A stretch of DNA of 64,000 nt. Origin: Acinetobacter gerneri DSM 14967 = CIP 107464 = MTCC 9824. GTDB taxonomy: Bacteria > Pseudomonadota > Gammaproteobacteria > Pseudomonadales > Moraxellaceae. The translations under genes and the position numbers were made by a program. The notes below the pieces were generated by a model. The model saw only the letters and a program-made list of their open reading frames with translations, was not told the DNA's origin and ran no database searches. Below are positions 9,910 through 19,311 of this stretch, piece after piece. The stretch lies in the NCBI RefSeq assembly GCF_000368565.1, contig NZ_KB849542.1, positions 336,581 through 400,580 on the forward strand, read 5' to 3'. Numbering within the stretch: the first letter of the stretch is position 1; every line of letters starts with the position of its first letter.

Positions 9910-11004
9910 TTATTTCTTAAATGGCAATGCATATTTAAAAATACGTCCAATCACTTGGCTGTATTGTTTCAACATTGAGCCGTTGTTGTAGTTAAGACCA
10001 TATTTTTTGCAAACAGCTTCAACTTTAGGCGCCATTTTACGGTAGCGACGCGCAGGAATATCAGGATACAAATGATGCTCGATCTGATGGCTCAAATGCC
10101 CTGTCAAAATATGAAATGCTTCTGTTCCAGATAAGTTTGAAGAACCACGGATTTGACGCATATACCAATGCCCACGGCTTTCATTCTGCATAACAGACTT
10201 AGGAAATACCTCAACATCTTTTGTGAAATGTCCACAAAAAATCACACTAAAAGTCCAAACATTACGAATACCATTTGCAACAAAATTGCCAGCAAATACA
10301 GGTAATGCAGCAGGTCCCGCAATCAATGGGAAAAATACATAGTCTTTAAATAATTGCTTAGCTATTTTCTTTTGCGCAGGCTGCCATTCTTTTTTGAACT
10401 CAGCTTTGGTTTTACGACCACTAAATACTTTACCTATTTCAAGGTTTTGGATCGCAACCCCCCACTGGAACAAGGTACAAAATGGAATGCTATATAGAGG
10501 CTGAAATACATAACCCCATCTCCAACGTTGCTCTGGGAATAAACGCACTAAACCATAACCGATGTCATCATCCATCCCTTTGATATTGGTATAAGTATGA
10601 TGCTTATAGTTATGCGTTTGACGCCAGTTGTCAGAAGTACCAACGGTATCCCATTCGAAAGATTTACCATCAAATTTTGGATCATTCATCCAGTCATATT
10701 GTCCGTGCATGACATTGTGACCGAGTTCCATATTTTCCAAAATCTTTGAAACACCAAGCAATCCTGTACCCAAAAGCCATGCTGGTGGAAACCATCCTGC
10801 AAATAAACATGCGCGTCCAAGCATGCTGCTATAACGTACTGTTGAATAAATTCGGCGGATGTATTTCGCATCTTTTTCACCTAAATCATCCAATACTTCT
10901 TGACGAATCGCATCCAATTCACGTGCTAATTCATCTAATTCTGCTGGTGTTAAATCACGATTTTTAGGATTTTTAAAATATTGAAATTGAACTGGCATAT
11001 TCAT
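9910..11004 (-). CDS. Membrane fatty-acid (acyl-CoA) desaturase, DesB-like
   Basis: An integral-membrane di-iron desaturase of 364 residues that introduces a double bond into acyl chains, taking electrons from the reductase encoded just upstream. The three histidine clusters are present and ordered: HNVMH (near residue 95), HNYKHH (near 130) and HQIEHH (near 310), with two membrane-spanning hydrophobic blocks between them. The start ATG at 11004 has a GAG site 7 bases upstream. It is the second gene of an operon with the reductase, 12 bases apart. The arrangement with a divergent TetR matches the desT-desC-desB locus of Pseudomonas aeruginosa. Confidence 0.9.
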   Translation of the reverse strand: MNMPVQFQYFKNPKNRDLTPAELDELARELDAIRQEVLDDLGEKDAKYIRRIYSTVRYSSMLGRACLFAGWFPPAWLLGTGLLGVSKILENMELGHNVMHGQYDWMNDPKFDGKSFEWDTVGTSDNWRQTHNYKHHTYTNIKGMDDDIGYGLVRLFPEQRWRWGYVFQPLYSIPFCTLFQWGVAIQNLEIGKVFSGRKTKAEFKKEWQPAQKKIAKQLFKDYVFFPLIAGPAALPVFAGNFVANGIRNVWTFSVIFCGHFTKDVEVFPKSVMQNESRGHWYMRQIRGSSNLSGTEAFHILTGHLSHQIEHHLYPDIPARRYRKMAPKVEAVCKKYGLNYNNGSMLKQYSQVIGRIFKYALPFKK

Positions 11005-11016
11005 AGATGTACTCGC

Positions 11017-12084
11017 TTATAGATCAATGACAAGGTCAGACTGAGCTGAGTTGACGCAAATTTTGATTTGGTTGTTCGGTTCAGGATTGACTGCACCATC
11101 AAGTAAATTTTTGGTAGATCCTTGAACTTTTTGACACACACATTTATGGCAAATACCCATACGGCAGCCATACGTTGGTTTAACATTTTGTTGTTCAAGC
11201 GCTGTTAAAATGGATTCACCTTTTGCAACGGCAAGAACTTTATTAGATTTGGTTAAGGTAATATTCACAAAGCCGACATCATCATTTACAGTCGGTGAGA
11301 GGCTAAATGCTTCACTTTGGAAATATTTTGCTTGATCAAAAAGGCCTTCTGCCGTTGCAACAAAACCTGAAGGTCCGCAGGCAAATACTGTTGCTTGGTC
11401 AATATGGCGAATGGTATCTAAATGTGCGCTATTCAAACGCTCATCGGCATCATTTTCTTGAGTATAAAAAACTTGAAATTCAACATTGGCATATGACTTT
11501 GCCCAATTTTCAAATATATCAAGAAATGCAGCATCGCCTTTTTTCTTCACCCAATACAATAAATGAATCGGTTGATTTTGTAATTTCTTAGCTTGGGCCA
11601 ATGCTTGCAACATACTATACATCGGTGTAATACCACTGCCCGCTGCTAGTAATACCAAAGGTTCTTGTACTTTATCTAAGGTCATTTCACCATAAGGTCG
11701 ACCAAATTTCAGTACATCACCGACTTGAGCAGTTTCACACAACCAAGTACTGACTACGCCTTGATCGACGTGTTTTACAGTCAATTGCACATGATCTTGA
11801 TCGAGATTGCAGAGACTATAGGTACGTTCATAAGTACGCCCATTAATTTCAATCAAAACTGGGTGATGTTGCCCTGCTTGTGCTTTTTTAAAGATACGAT
11901 TGCAACGAATGGTCAAAGTGACCATGTCATTTGCAACTTGTTCTTTTTTTACGATTTTCCCCAAAGCCTGATTTACAGACCAAAGTGTATTGATTTTTTG
12001 AAGCCAAAAATTTGCCATATTTCTGTCATAAACGCTGTCAACCAAAGCATTTACAGGCGATTTAGTCTTTTGGATAGCTTGCAT
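11017..12084 (-). CDS. Ferredoxin-type oxidoreductase (FAD/NAD(P)H plus 2Fe-2S), DesC-like electron donor
   Basis: About 355 residues. An N-terminal FNR-like FAD domain (RTYSLCN) and NAD(P)-binding domain (LLAAGSGITPMYSML, then VFACGPSGF) are followed by a C-terminal plant-type 2Fe-2S ferredoxin domain with the cysteine ligands in YGCRMGICHKCVCQ. It supplies electrons to the adjacent desaturase. I prefer ATG 12084 over ATG 12126, because the latter falls inside the palindromic operator and would add an unusual 14-residue leader; neither has a strong ribosome site. Confidence 0.88.
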   Translation of the reverse strand: MQAIQKTKSPVNALVDSVYDRNMANFWLQKINTLWSVNQALGKIVKKEQVANDMVTLTIRCNRIFKKAQAGQHHPVLIEINGRTYERTYSLCNLDQDHVQLTVKHVDQGVVSTWLCETAQVGDVLKFGRPYGEMTLDKVQEPLVLLAAGSGITPMYSMLQALAQAKKLQNQPIHLLYWVKKKGDAAFLDIFENWAKSYANVEFQVFYTQENDADERLNSAHLDTIRHIDQATVFACGPSGFVATAEGLFDQAKYFQSEAFSLSPTVNDDVGFVNITLTKSNKVLAVAKGESILTALEQQNVKPTYGCRMGICHKCVCQKVQGSTKNLLDGAVNPEPNNQIKICVNSAQSDLVIDL

Positions 12085-12125
12085 AGTTTTCGTACCACGC
12101 GATGAATTTTGAATTATTATACACA

Positions 12126-12147
12126 TGTATATATATTTGTATATACA
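12126..12147. promoter_or_regulatory. Palindromic operator candidate between reductase and TetR genes
   Basis: A perfect inverted repeat with 8-base arms (TGTATATA and TATATACA) around a 6-base spacer, 22 bases in all. It is in the short divergent promoter region of the desaturase operon and its TetR-type regulator. The spacing and symmetry suit a TetR dimer. Binding is inferred. Confidence 0.6.
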
Positions 12148-12225
12148 CCTGTATTGTATCCAGACATTTCTAATTTTGGCTCGAAGGGCTATAATGCTTA
12201 AAATTGCTTTATTTGCTTGATATAT

Positions 12226-12921
12226 ATGAAACCATCCTCGAACTTTGATGATTTTTTTGAATTACCAGATCCTTCTGAGTTAGCTCCTATGAAGGCTCCA
12301 GTTCGTACGGTCGGAAGAAAAGCAACCATTACCAAAGAAGAATTATTCGAAGCAACACTACACTTAATTGGTCCACAGAAAAGTATCGCATCTTTAAGTT
12401 TAAGAGAAGTTGCACGTGAAGCTGGTATTGCACCAAATAGTTTTTATCGACATTTCAAAGATTTAGACCAACTTGCAATCGAACTTATTGAGCGTTCAGG
12501 CTTGGTTTTACGTCAAATTTTGCATGAAGCTCGCCTCAAAGCACCGAAGCAAAGCAGTATTATCCGCAGTTCGGTAGAAGTCTTTATAGAACAACTTAAT
12601 GTTGATGAAGGTAATCTCAGTCTATTACTTCGTGAAGGCTATACAGGTTCAGATTCATATAAAAAAGCCGTTGAAAGTCAGCTCAATTATTTCCAGCAAG
12701 AATTACAGGATGATTTAATCCGTTTAGAACGTTTTAATAATAGCAAATTGGCGCATCCCGACCTCGTTGCAAAAGCAATCACTCAGTTAGTCTTCAATAT
12801 GGGTGCAAAAGTGATTGATTTACCACAAGATGAACGTAAATTAGTTGCCGAACAAACCATGATTATGATCCGTATGATTTTAGAAGGATCACGTCATTTA
12901 GATGAAGCAAAAATTAAATAA
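12226..12921 (+). CDS. TetR-family regulator of the desaturase operon, DesT-like
   Basis: A DNA-binding repressor of about 231 residues, divergent to the reductase-desaturase operon. After an extended 30-residue N-terminal arm comes the TetR helix-turn-helix (ASLSLREVAREAGIAPNSFYRHFKDLDQL), then an alpha-helical ligand domain. In P. aeruginosa the equivalent DesT senses the saturated/unsaturated acyl-CoA balance; the same job here is inferred from gene order. The start is ATG 12226 (a TTG lies nine bases upstream in frame). No clear ribosome site is visible, so the message may be leaderless or nearly so. Confidence 0.85.
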   Translation: MKPSSNFDDFFELPDPSELAPMKAPVRTVGRKATITKEELFEATLHLIGPQKSIASLSLREVAREAGIAPNSFYRHFKDLDQLAIELIERSGLVLRQILHEARLKAPKQSSIIRSSVEVFIEQLNVDEGNLSLLLREGYTGSDSYKKAVESQLNYFQQELQDDLIRLERFNNSKLAHPDLVAKAITQLVFNMGAKVIDLPQDERKLVAEQTMIMIRMILEGSRHLDEAKIK

Positions 12922-13271
12922 ATCACTAATAAATATGGTTTAGCGATTATTCATTTATGTCTATTATTATATGAATCATCTAGCTAAACCAATCAATTTA
13001 ATTGCTGTAATGACTTCTTGTAAATTTTTTAGAATAACACTTATTGTTTAAATAATATTCAAAATGTAATAAATTATTAATGCAATCTGATTCACATCGT
13101 TTTAAGATTGGCGTTATATAAAGTAACAAGTTTATCCCTCAAAATATATTGGGTCTGTGACATATCATGACTAGGCGATCCTGTCGTCTAAAATAGAATG
13201 ACCCTAAATTGACTGTATAAATTTTTATTGGTCATCGCGTTTCTGCACACGCAAGTTATTTGGTATAACTT
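12922..13271. other. 350-base gap with a long imperfect inverted repeat
   Basis: No gene seen. Directly after the TetR gene, TGGTTTAGC (12936-12944) plus GATTATTCAT pairs with ATGAATCATC plus GCTAAACCA (12971-12991), giving a long imperfect hairpin that probably ends TetR transcription. The remainder is AT-rich and must carry the promoter of the AI-2E transporter gene. Confidence 0.5.
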
Positions 13272-14291
13272 ATGTACAAATTTTTTGATGAAAAACATAG
13301 CATTATCGCAAGTTATATTTTAATGCTTATTTTTCTGGTTGCTTTGATTCCTTTACATTTACTTGCCAGTTTTTTTGCAGGTTTTGTCATCTTTGAAATC
13401 ATTAATTCGCTCGGTAATATTACTGAAAAATATATCGATGGGCAAAGGGCACGTTTGACCATTAGTGTGATTTTAGGTGTGATCATCGTCACCCTAATTG
13501 TGCTTGGTATCACCAGTTTGATTAGTTTTATGCAACACGATATCCAAGGTACTGGGATGAGTGTGCTCAGTGATCAGATCGACGCAACTTTGCAAAAATT
13601 GCAACAAGAAATCGCGCAGTATATTCCAGGATTTATCCCCTATACCCTACCTGAGCTAAAAGATCATTCTTTAACTTTAATGAAAGATAATCTATCTACG
13701 CTCAAACATACGGGGACAGATTTTCTGCACAATATCGCGACCATGGTGATCGGGATGATCATCGGGATTTTGGTTTCTTTAAATCAATTGCATCGTGATC
13801 CAAGTCAACCACCTTTTAAACGCGCCTTGATTAAACGCATCGAAAATTTATCTATTTCTTTTAAAAATGTGGTCTTTGCACAGTTTAAAATTTCTGTGAT
13901 TAATACCATTTTATTTTTAGTGTTTTCGCATATTATTTTACCAATTTTTGACATTCATTTGCCTTTTGCCAACACTTTAGTCATTTTGACCTTTATTTTT
14001 GGTCTCATTCCGATTGTCGGCAATCTCATCTCAAATACGATTATTGTGATTACAGGTTTGACGATCTCTGTAATGACTGCATCGATTGCGCTGATTTATT
14101 TGATTTTAATTCATAAACTTGAATATTTTATCAATGCAAAAATTATCGGCACTAAAATCCATGCGAAATCATGGGAAGTGTTGTTGGCTATGCTGATCTG
14201 TGAATCTTTGTTTGGTTTGGCTGGTTTAATCGTCGCTCCGATTTTCTATGCCTATATTAAGCTTGAGTTGAAAGAAGCTGGGATGATTTAA
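13272..14291 (+). CDS. AI-2E family transporter (PerM/TqsA type)
   Basis: A polytopic inner-membrane protein of 339 residues. Two hydrophobic helices lie at the N-terminus (LMLIFLVALIPLHLLASFFAG), a third near residue 70, then a soluble segment, and four or more helices in the C-terminal half. The family-typical stretch FGLIPIVGNLISNT and the late LLAMLICESLFGLAGLIVAPI are present. Family members export autoinducer-2 or act as Na+/H+ antiporters; the substrate here is unknown. It is monocistronic and shares a bidirectional terminator with rapA. Confidence 0.85.
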   Translation: MYKFFDEKHSIIASYILMLIFLVALIPLHLLASFFAGFVIFEIINSLGNITEKYIDGQRARLTISVILGVIIVTLIVLGITSLISFMQHDIQGTGMSVLSDQIDATLQKLQQEIAQYIPGFIPYTLPELKDHSLTLMKDNLSTLKHTGTDFLHNIATMVIGMIIGILVSLNQLHRDPSQPPFKRALIKRIENLSISFKNVVFAQFKISVINTILFLVFSHIILPIFDIHLPFANTLVILTFIFGLIPIVGNLISNTIIVITGLTISVMTASIALIYLILIHKLEYFINAKIIGTKIHAKSWEVLLAMLICESLFGLAGLIVAPIFYAYIKLELKEAGMI

Positions 14292-14433
14292 ACAACGACT
14301 GACTCCAAAATTGAGAATATATCCCATTATAAAAATGGGGTTTTGTTTATAAACTATATTTCTTTTACAGTATCTTTATAACTTAACCATTTAAGCTCTT
14401 TTGATAAATGAGCGATAACCCTCCTGTTTAACA

Positions 14434-14466
14434 ATAAAAAAAGCTCCTTAAGGAGCTTTTTTTATT
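14434..14466. terminator. Bidirectional terminator between the AI-2E gene and rapA
   Basis: Perfect stem AAGCTCC/GGAGCTT (14441-14447 and 14452-14458) with loop TTAA, flanked by A7 and T7 runs. It suits both convergent genes. Confidence 0.88.
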
Positions 14467-14476
14467 GTTTTGTTTG

Positions 14477-17305
14477 TTATGGCTTAACCACAACCAAGAT
14501 CTGGATCGCTTCTGGTGTAACAGCAATTCCATCCAACAAACTCAAACCTTCATTTTGCAATTTTTGCAGACGCTCGATTTCATCTGTACGAATGCTAGGA
14601 TTGAATTGTTTAAGATAAGTCAAACGATCAATTTCATATTGCCATTTATTGCCATAGATCTCTTTCGCTTGCTCTTTCAATGCAGGCAAAGCAGATTTAG
14701 CAATATTCAAAGCATCGGCATAACGTTGCTCAATGATTTCACGGCGTGCTTTCACTACTTGACGACAACTGTTGCTGTCTAAGTGATGTAAATAAGGCTT
14801 GATGATTTCTGGATCAAGTTTCGCAGAAATATCCTGACCATTTTCAGTTAAAAGTACACGAATTAACTGAGTTGGTAAGCTTGATGGCAGATTCAATGCC
14901 TTAGGCGCAATCACATCTACTTTAAACCAAACTTCAAGCAAGATTGAACCTTGTTTGAGCGCATTGGTTTTTAATAATGCGACATTTGTACTACCAAACG
15001 CTTGAGTATTGATAATCTCCATCACACTTTCAGTGAATGGATGTTCTAGTGTCAAATACTGTGCATCTTCACGGATTTGCGCTTGATCGCGATAGAAAGT
15101 AACGGTCATACCATCTTCATCAATCTCTAAACCTTGAACTTGAGTTTGATCAGTTGGTTTGATGATCACTGTACCGTTGCTTTGCTCATCAAAATCAATA
15201 TTTGTTGACGCCATAAAGCGTTTCATAAACATTGGCAAAGTCGTATTATCATCATAATCTTCAAGTGCTTGTACAATTTCTTGAGCAACCATCGGACGGC
15301 ATGAGTTGTATTCTAACAAACGGTCACGACCATCTTGCAACTCAGTTTCGAGCGCCTGACGTTGTACATTAACTTCTTCAAGCAAATCTTCAAATACTTG
15401 ACCTTTGTCTGCAAGCAAGCAATCTTTGAGATCTACAATGAAATTTTCTTGCAATGTTTGCGCAGTTGGCGAAATATTACTGAAAATATTGAGTGCTTCG
15501 TTATACCAACGGAACATACGCTCTTGTGCAGTACCAAGTAAATATGGCACATGAATCTGGATACGATTTTCTTGACCGATACGATCCAAACGACCGATAC
15601 GTTGTTCTAAGACATCTGGATTTGCTGGTAAATCAAATAAAACGAGATCAGAAGCAAATTGGAAATTACGCCCTTCAGAACCAATTTCCGAACACAATAA
15701 AATCTGAGCACCATAAGACTCTTCAGCAAAATATGCTGCTGCTTGGTCACGCTCAAGTAAGCTCATTGCTTCATGGAACATAGCAGTACGAATACCTGCA
15801 TGTAGACGTAAAGCATTTTCAAGCGCTTCAACGACAGGTCCGCTACGTGCGATCAATAACACTTTTTTATGTTTAAGATCAGTACGAAGTCTTTCCATTA
15901 ACCAGTTTACACGTGGATCAGTTTGCATCCATGATCCATCAAGTGCAGCTTCTTCAGGCCACATTTGCTCACGGAGCTTACCATCTTTCGACCAGTTTTC
16001 TGGTGCAGGAAGTGCAGCAGGCTGACAATCACGTCCAGGGAATCCTTGAATCGCTTCACGTGTATTACGGAATAAAATACGACCTGTACCATGACGATCA
16101 AGCAATTCATGAATTGCACGGAAACGTTGTTCTGGTTCGTCACTAATCGGATGACCAAGAAGTTTTTCAACTGCTTGTAAATGTTCATCTTCTAGAGCCA
16201 AATCAGACATTAAAACTTCAGCGATTTTTGCAGTGTGATGATATTGTTCTTCTTCATCTAAGAAACGATCAAGCGAACTAAAACGCTGAGGATCAAGTAA
16301 GCGTAAACGAGCAAAATGGCTCTCTACGCCCAGTTGTTCTGGTGTAGCAGTAAGCAAAAGTACGCCCGGTGTGCATTCAGCAAACTCTTCAACAAGATCG
16401 TAACGGTCATTACCACCCTCTTCTTCGCTCCACATCAAATGATGCGCTTCGTCGACGACGAGTAGATCAAAACCTGCTTCAATCGCTTGTTCACGCAAAT
16501 CATCGTGGTCAATCATCAAATCGACACTAGCAATGATGCATTGTTCAGTTAAAAATGGATTGAGTTCAGGATCATGCTCTTTGATCGACGCCGTACGGGT
16601 CAAATCAAATAATGAAAATTGCAAATTGAAACGGCGGCGCATTTCAATCATCCACTGATACTGAAGTGAATCAGGAACCAAAATCAAAATACGCTCTGAG
16701 CGACCTGTTTTCAATTGTTGGTGAATGATCAACCCAGCTTCAATAGTTTTCCCCAAACCGACTTCATCAGCAAGCAATACACGCGGAGCAAAACGTTTAC
16801 CCACTTCATGCGCAATATAAAGCTGATGAGGAATTAGACCAACACGCGCACCGATCATGCCACGTAATGGACTATTTTTCATATTGGCTTGTAATTGCAA
16901 AGCTTCAATACGCAAGTCATACCATTCTTTATAATCAATTTGACTCGCGAGCAGACGATCAAGTGGTTTAGAAAGCTGAATTGATGCACCGATACGCGTT
17001 TCATTTAAAGATTTACGCTCTTCAGTTCCATCTTCTTGCTTACGAATCACGTTATAGCGAATAACACCATGACGATCTTCTAGCGATTCAACAGTCCAGG
17101 CATTGCCTTCTTGATCGTGAACTTCATCGTTGATATTGAATACAATACGAGATAAAGGTGCGTTGTTACGCGCATAAACACGAGTTTCGTCACTTTTTGG
17201 GAATAAGATACTGATTGAACGTTCATCAACATCAATCAGGACGCCTAGTCCTAGCTCGGTTTCTGTGTCTGATAACCAACGTTGACCAATAGCAAATTGC
17301 TGCAA
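14477..17305 (-). CDS. rapA: RNA polymerase-associated ATPase RapA (HepA)
   Basis: A Swi2/Snf2 ATPase that binds RNA polymerase and promotes its recycling. About 942 residues, close to the usual 960-970. The N-terminal Tudor-like region starts FAIGQRWLSDTETELGLG. Motif I is ADEVGLGKTIEAGLI, motif II VVDEAHHL, motif III LLTATPEQ, and the late helicase motif LEQRIGRLDRIGQ is present. I favour the TTG at 17305, which has AGGTGG five bases upstream and aligns with the start of E. coli RapA. A GTG at 17314 lies inside that site. Monocistronic. Confidence 0.93.
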   Translation of the reverse strand: MQQFAIGQRWLSDTETELGLGVLIDVDERSISILFPKSDETRVYARNNAPLSRIVFNINDEVHDQEGNAWTVESLEDRHGVIRYNVIRKQEDGTEERKSLNETRIGASIQLSKPLDRLLASQIDYKEWYDLRIEALQLQANMKNSPLRGMIGARVGLIPHQLYIAHEVGKRFAPRVLLADEVGLGKTIEAGLIIHQQLKTGRSERILILVPDSLQYQWMIEMRRRFNLQFSLFDLTRTASIKEHDPELNPFLTEQCIIASVDLMIDHDDLREQAIEAGFDLLVVDEAHHLMWSEEEGGNDRYDLVEEFAECTPGVLLLTATPEQLGVESHFARLRLLDPQRFSSLDRFLDEEEQYHHTAKIAEVLMSDLALEDEHLQAVEKLLGHPISDEPEQRFRAIHELLDRHGTGRILFRNTREAIQGFPGRDCQPAALPAPENWSKDGKLREQMWPEEAALDGSWMQTDPRVNWLMERLRTDLKHKKVLLIARSGPVVEALENALRLHAGIRTAMFHEAMSLLERDQAAAYFAEESYGAQILLCSEIGSEGRNFQFASDLVLFDLPANPDVLEQRIGRLDRIGQENRIQIHVPYLLGTAQERMFRWYNEALNIFSNISPTAQTLQENFIVDLKDCLLADKGQVFEDLLEEVNVQRQALETELQDGRDRLLEYNSCRPMVAQEIVQALEDYDDNTTLPMFMKRFMASTNIDFDEQSNGTVIIKPTDQTQVQGLEIDEDGMTVTFYRDQAQIREDAQYLTLEHPFTESVMEIINTQAFGSTNVALLKTNALKQGSILLEVWFKVDVIAPKALNLPSSLPTQLIRVLLTENGQDISAKLDPEIIKPYLHHLDSNSCRQVVKARREIIEQRYADALNIAKSALPALKEQAKEIYGNKWQYEIDRLTYLKQFNPSIRTDEIERLQKLQNEGLSLLDGIAVTPEAIQILVVVKP

Positions 17306-17454
17306 TTTTTCCACCTATATTTCAATTTGGGTCTGCAAAACTCAGTTCAAAGCAGGAGATAATTTGATCAGAGTTCTACGCCTTTACGCAATACATTTTG
17401 ACATAAAGCTCACTAAAAAATGAGCATTTTCAATATTTATTTAAAAGTTTTTAC

Positions 17455-18099
17455 CTAAAAAGGAGCTTGACAATAAAACTCGACCTGCTCCTTCGTTTGT
17501 GGGTGATAAAAACTCAATCGTTCAGCATGTAGACAAAGTCTAGGCATAAGCTGTTGTTGCGCAGCAGTCGCATATAAAGTATCACCGATAATAGGGTGTC
17601 CTAAATATTGCATATGCACACGCAGTTGATGAGATCGTCCAGTAATGGGTGTCAATTTCACACGCGTTACTGGTTGTCCCTGAATTTCTAAATGTTCAAT
17701 CACTTGATAATGGGTTAATGCCGCTTTATTGTGATCTGGATCTGCAATATGTAATGGAGGGTGCGCTGGATCATAAACAACAGGCACATTGATTTCACCC
17801 TCACCCTGCAAATGACCTGCAACGAGAGCTTGATAAGTCTTTGAAGTTTCACGTTCTTGGAATTGACGGGAAATACTTTTTTGAGCAGATTTTGAAAGTG
17901 CAAAAATTAAAATGCCCGATGTATCACGATCTAGGCGATGAATAAGTAATGTTTTGGGTTCTATCTTTAATAATCTGTTGATCACACAATCTTGTAGTTC
18001 TAATGTTTTTCCGGGTACTGTGAGAATTCCTGCGGGCTTATGAATGACCATAAAATCATCGTCACGATGTATCAGGTTTTCAGTTAGAAAATTACTCAA
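17455..18099 (-). CDS. rluA: RluA-family 23S rRNA/tRNA pseudouridine synthase
   Basis: Converts specific uridines to pseudouridine; E. coli RluA acts on 23S rRNA U746 and tRNA U32. It has 214 residues, the compact size of RluA. Visible are HKPAGILTVPG at the N-terminus, the catalytic motif IHRLDRDTSGILIFA with the active Asp, KTYQALV, and GRSHQLRVHMQYLGHPIIGD. There is no S4 domain, which separates it from RluB/RluE types. A weak hairpin (GCTCA/TGAGC, 17408-17425) lies behind the stop. The RluA assignment within the family is likely but rests on length and motifs only. Confidence 0.85.
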   Translation of the reverse strand: MSNFLTENLIHRDDDFMVIHKPAGILTVPGKTLELQDCVINRLLKIEPKTLLIHRLDRDTSGILIFALSKSAQKSISRQFQERETSKTYQALVAGHLQGEGEINVPVVYDPAHPPLHIADPDHNKAALTHYQVIEHLEIQGQPVTRVKLTPITGRSHQLRVHMQYLGHPIIGDTLYATAAQQQLMPRLCLHAERLSFYHPQTKEQVEFYCQAPF

Positions 18100-18509
18100 G
18101 TTTCAGTTCCGCTGATCGTGCAAACAAGCGAGCAATAATAAGAATCTTGAGATAAAATTACAATGAATATTTTAGCTTTTTTGAAGCTATTCTCGTGATT
18201 TTCCCCATGAAGCTTATCGGGAGAATTTATCAAGTGCTTATCATGAATTTAAATAGATCCATAACGTATTAAAATACAATTTTATGTTTTTCAAATGTTT
18301 CATGATCCGCTTACTAAGCTAGAAACATAAATTGCTTAGGCTATTTAATGATAATTTAGTTGCTATAGAGCACTCATGTTTTTGCGCTTATCAAAAATAT
18401 TATTCAGTCTCTTTTAAATCATTTATATCATGTAAAAATAATATTAAATATGTGGCTAGTTAAAAGATGATTATCATAAAATAAAACCAATAAATGCATG
18501 ATCAATGAT
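18100..18509. other. 410-base AT-rich gap upstream of the APH(3')-like gene
   Basis: No gene seen. It must hold the rluA promoter (left) and the promoter of the kinase gene (right). A hairpin TAGCTT/AAGCTA lies near 18173-18190. A perfect short palindrome, ATGAT-T-ATCAT (18467-18477), sits about 30 bases before the kinase start and resembles part of a Fur-type site. This resemblance is weak. No insertion sequence is present. Confidence 0.45.
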
Positions 18510-19298
18510 ATGAAAATTTCACTTCCGCAAAGTCTTAAAAGTTTTATTGGAAATCAACCATTACAAAAAGATAAAGTGGGACAATCCCCTTCTGATGTGT
18601 ATTCTTTTACCAAAAATAATGAAAAATACTATTTAAAAACCACTGAGCTAATTTATGCTCAAACAACTTATAGTATCATACGTGAAGCAAAAATACTCGA
18701 CTGGCTAGATGGAAAGCTCAATGTTCCAGAGCTAGTTTTAATGGATACCGACCATGAAAATGAGTACATGATCAGCAAGGCAGTCCCCGCAAAACCCTTA
18801 CAAGATTTCACAGGAAAAAGTGATCAATTTTTCATAGATATTTATACAGATGCTTTGGCACAATTACAGTCTATTTCAATAAAAAACTGTCCATTTATAT
18901 CCAATAAAAAATTTCGATTAGCTGAGGCGGAATTCTTTATTGAAAATGGCTTACTTGATGAATTGGATGATGATGAAAAAGATCTAAAGCTTTGGTCCAG
19001 TTATCAAAATTTTGCTGAATTCTTAGATGATCTAAAACAGCAAAATTTCCAAGAAGAATATGTATTTAGTCATGGTGACCTAACCGACAGCAATGTATTT
19101 TTAAGTCATGATGCACAAATCTACTTTTTAGATGTCGGACGTGCTGGTATCGCAGATCGATTTGTAGATATTGCCTTTATTGAACGTAGTCTACGAGAAG
19201 ATTGCTCTGAGGATGCTGCACTTCAATTTTTAAATCATTTAGCAGAAGACGATTCTTTTAAACGGAATTATTTTCTAAAATTGGATGAGTTAAATTGA
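18510..19298 (+). CDS. Aminoglycoside 3'-phosphotransferase-like kinase, APH(3')-VI/III type
   Basis: A 262-residue kinase of the family that phosphorylates the 3'-hydroxyl of kanamycin-type aminoglycosides with ATP. All catalytic landmarks are intact: GQSPSDVYSF nucleotide loop, ATP-binding Lys (about K43), its Glu partner in IIREAK, HGDLTDSN with the catalytic Asp190 and Mg ligand Asn195, Asp208 in FLDVGRAGIADR, and the acidic C-terminus KLDELN. From memory the protein resembles Acinetobacter APH(3')-VI along its whole length, including the start (SFIGN) and end, but with many substitutions. ATG 18510 matches that family's start; a second ATG lies 12 bases earlier. No mobile element adjoins it, so it is probably a resident gene. 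Confidence 0.82.
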   Translation: MKISLPQSLKSFIGNQPLQKDKVGQSPSDVYSFTKNNEKYYLKTTELIYAQTTYSIIREAKILDWLDGKLNVPELVLMDTDHENEYMISKAVPAKPLQDFTGKSDQFFIDIYTDALAQLQSISIKNCPFISNKKFRLAEAEFFIENGLLDELDDDEKDLKLWSSYQNFAEFLDDLKQQNFQEEYVFSHGDLTDSNVFLSHDAQIYFLDVGRAGIADRFVDIAFIERSLREDCSEDAALQFLNHLAEDDSFKRNYFLKLDELN

Positions 19299-19311
19299 TC
19301 GAGTAAAAAGA

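Noticed and set aside
18467..18477. Fur box upstream of the APH(3')-like gene
   Set aside because: Only an 11-base dyad, too short compared with a 19-base Fur site; iron control is not supported.
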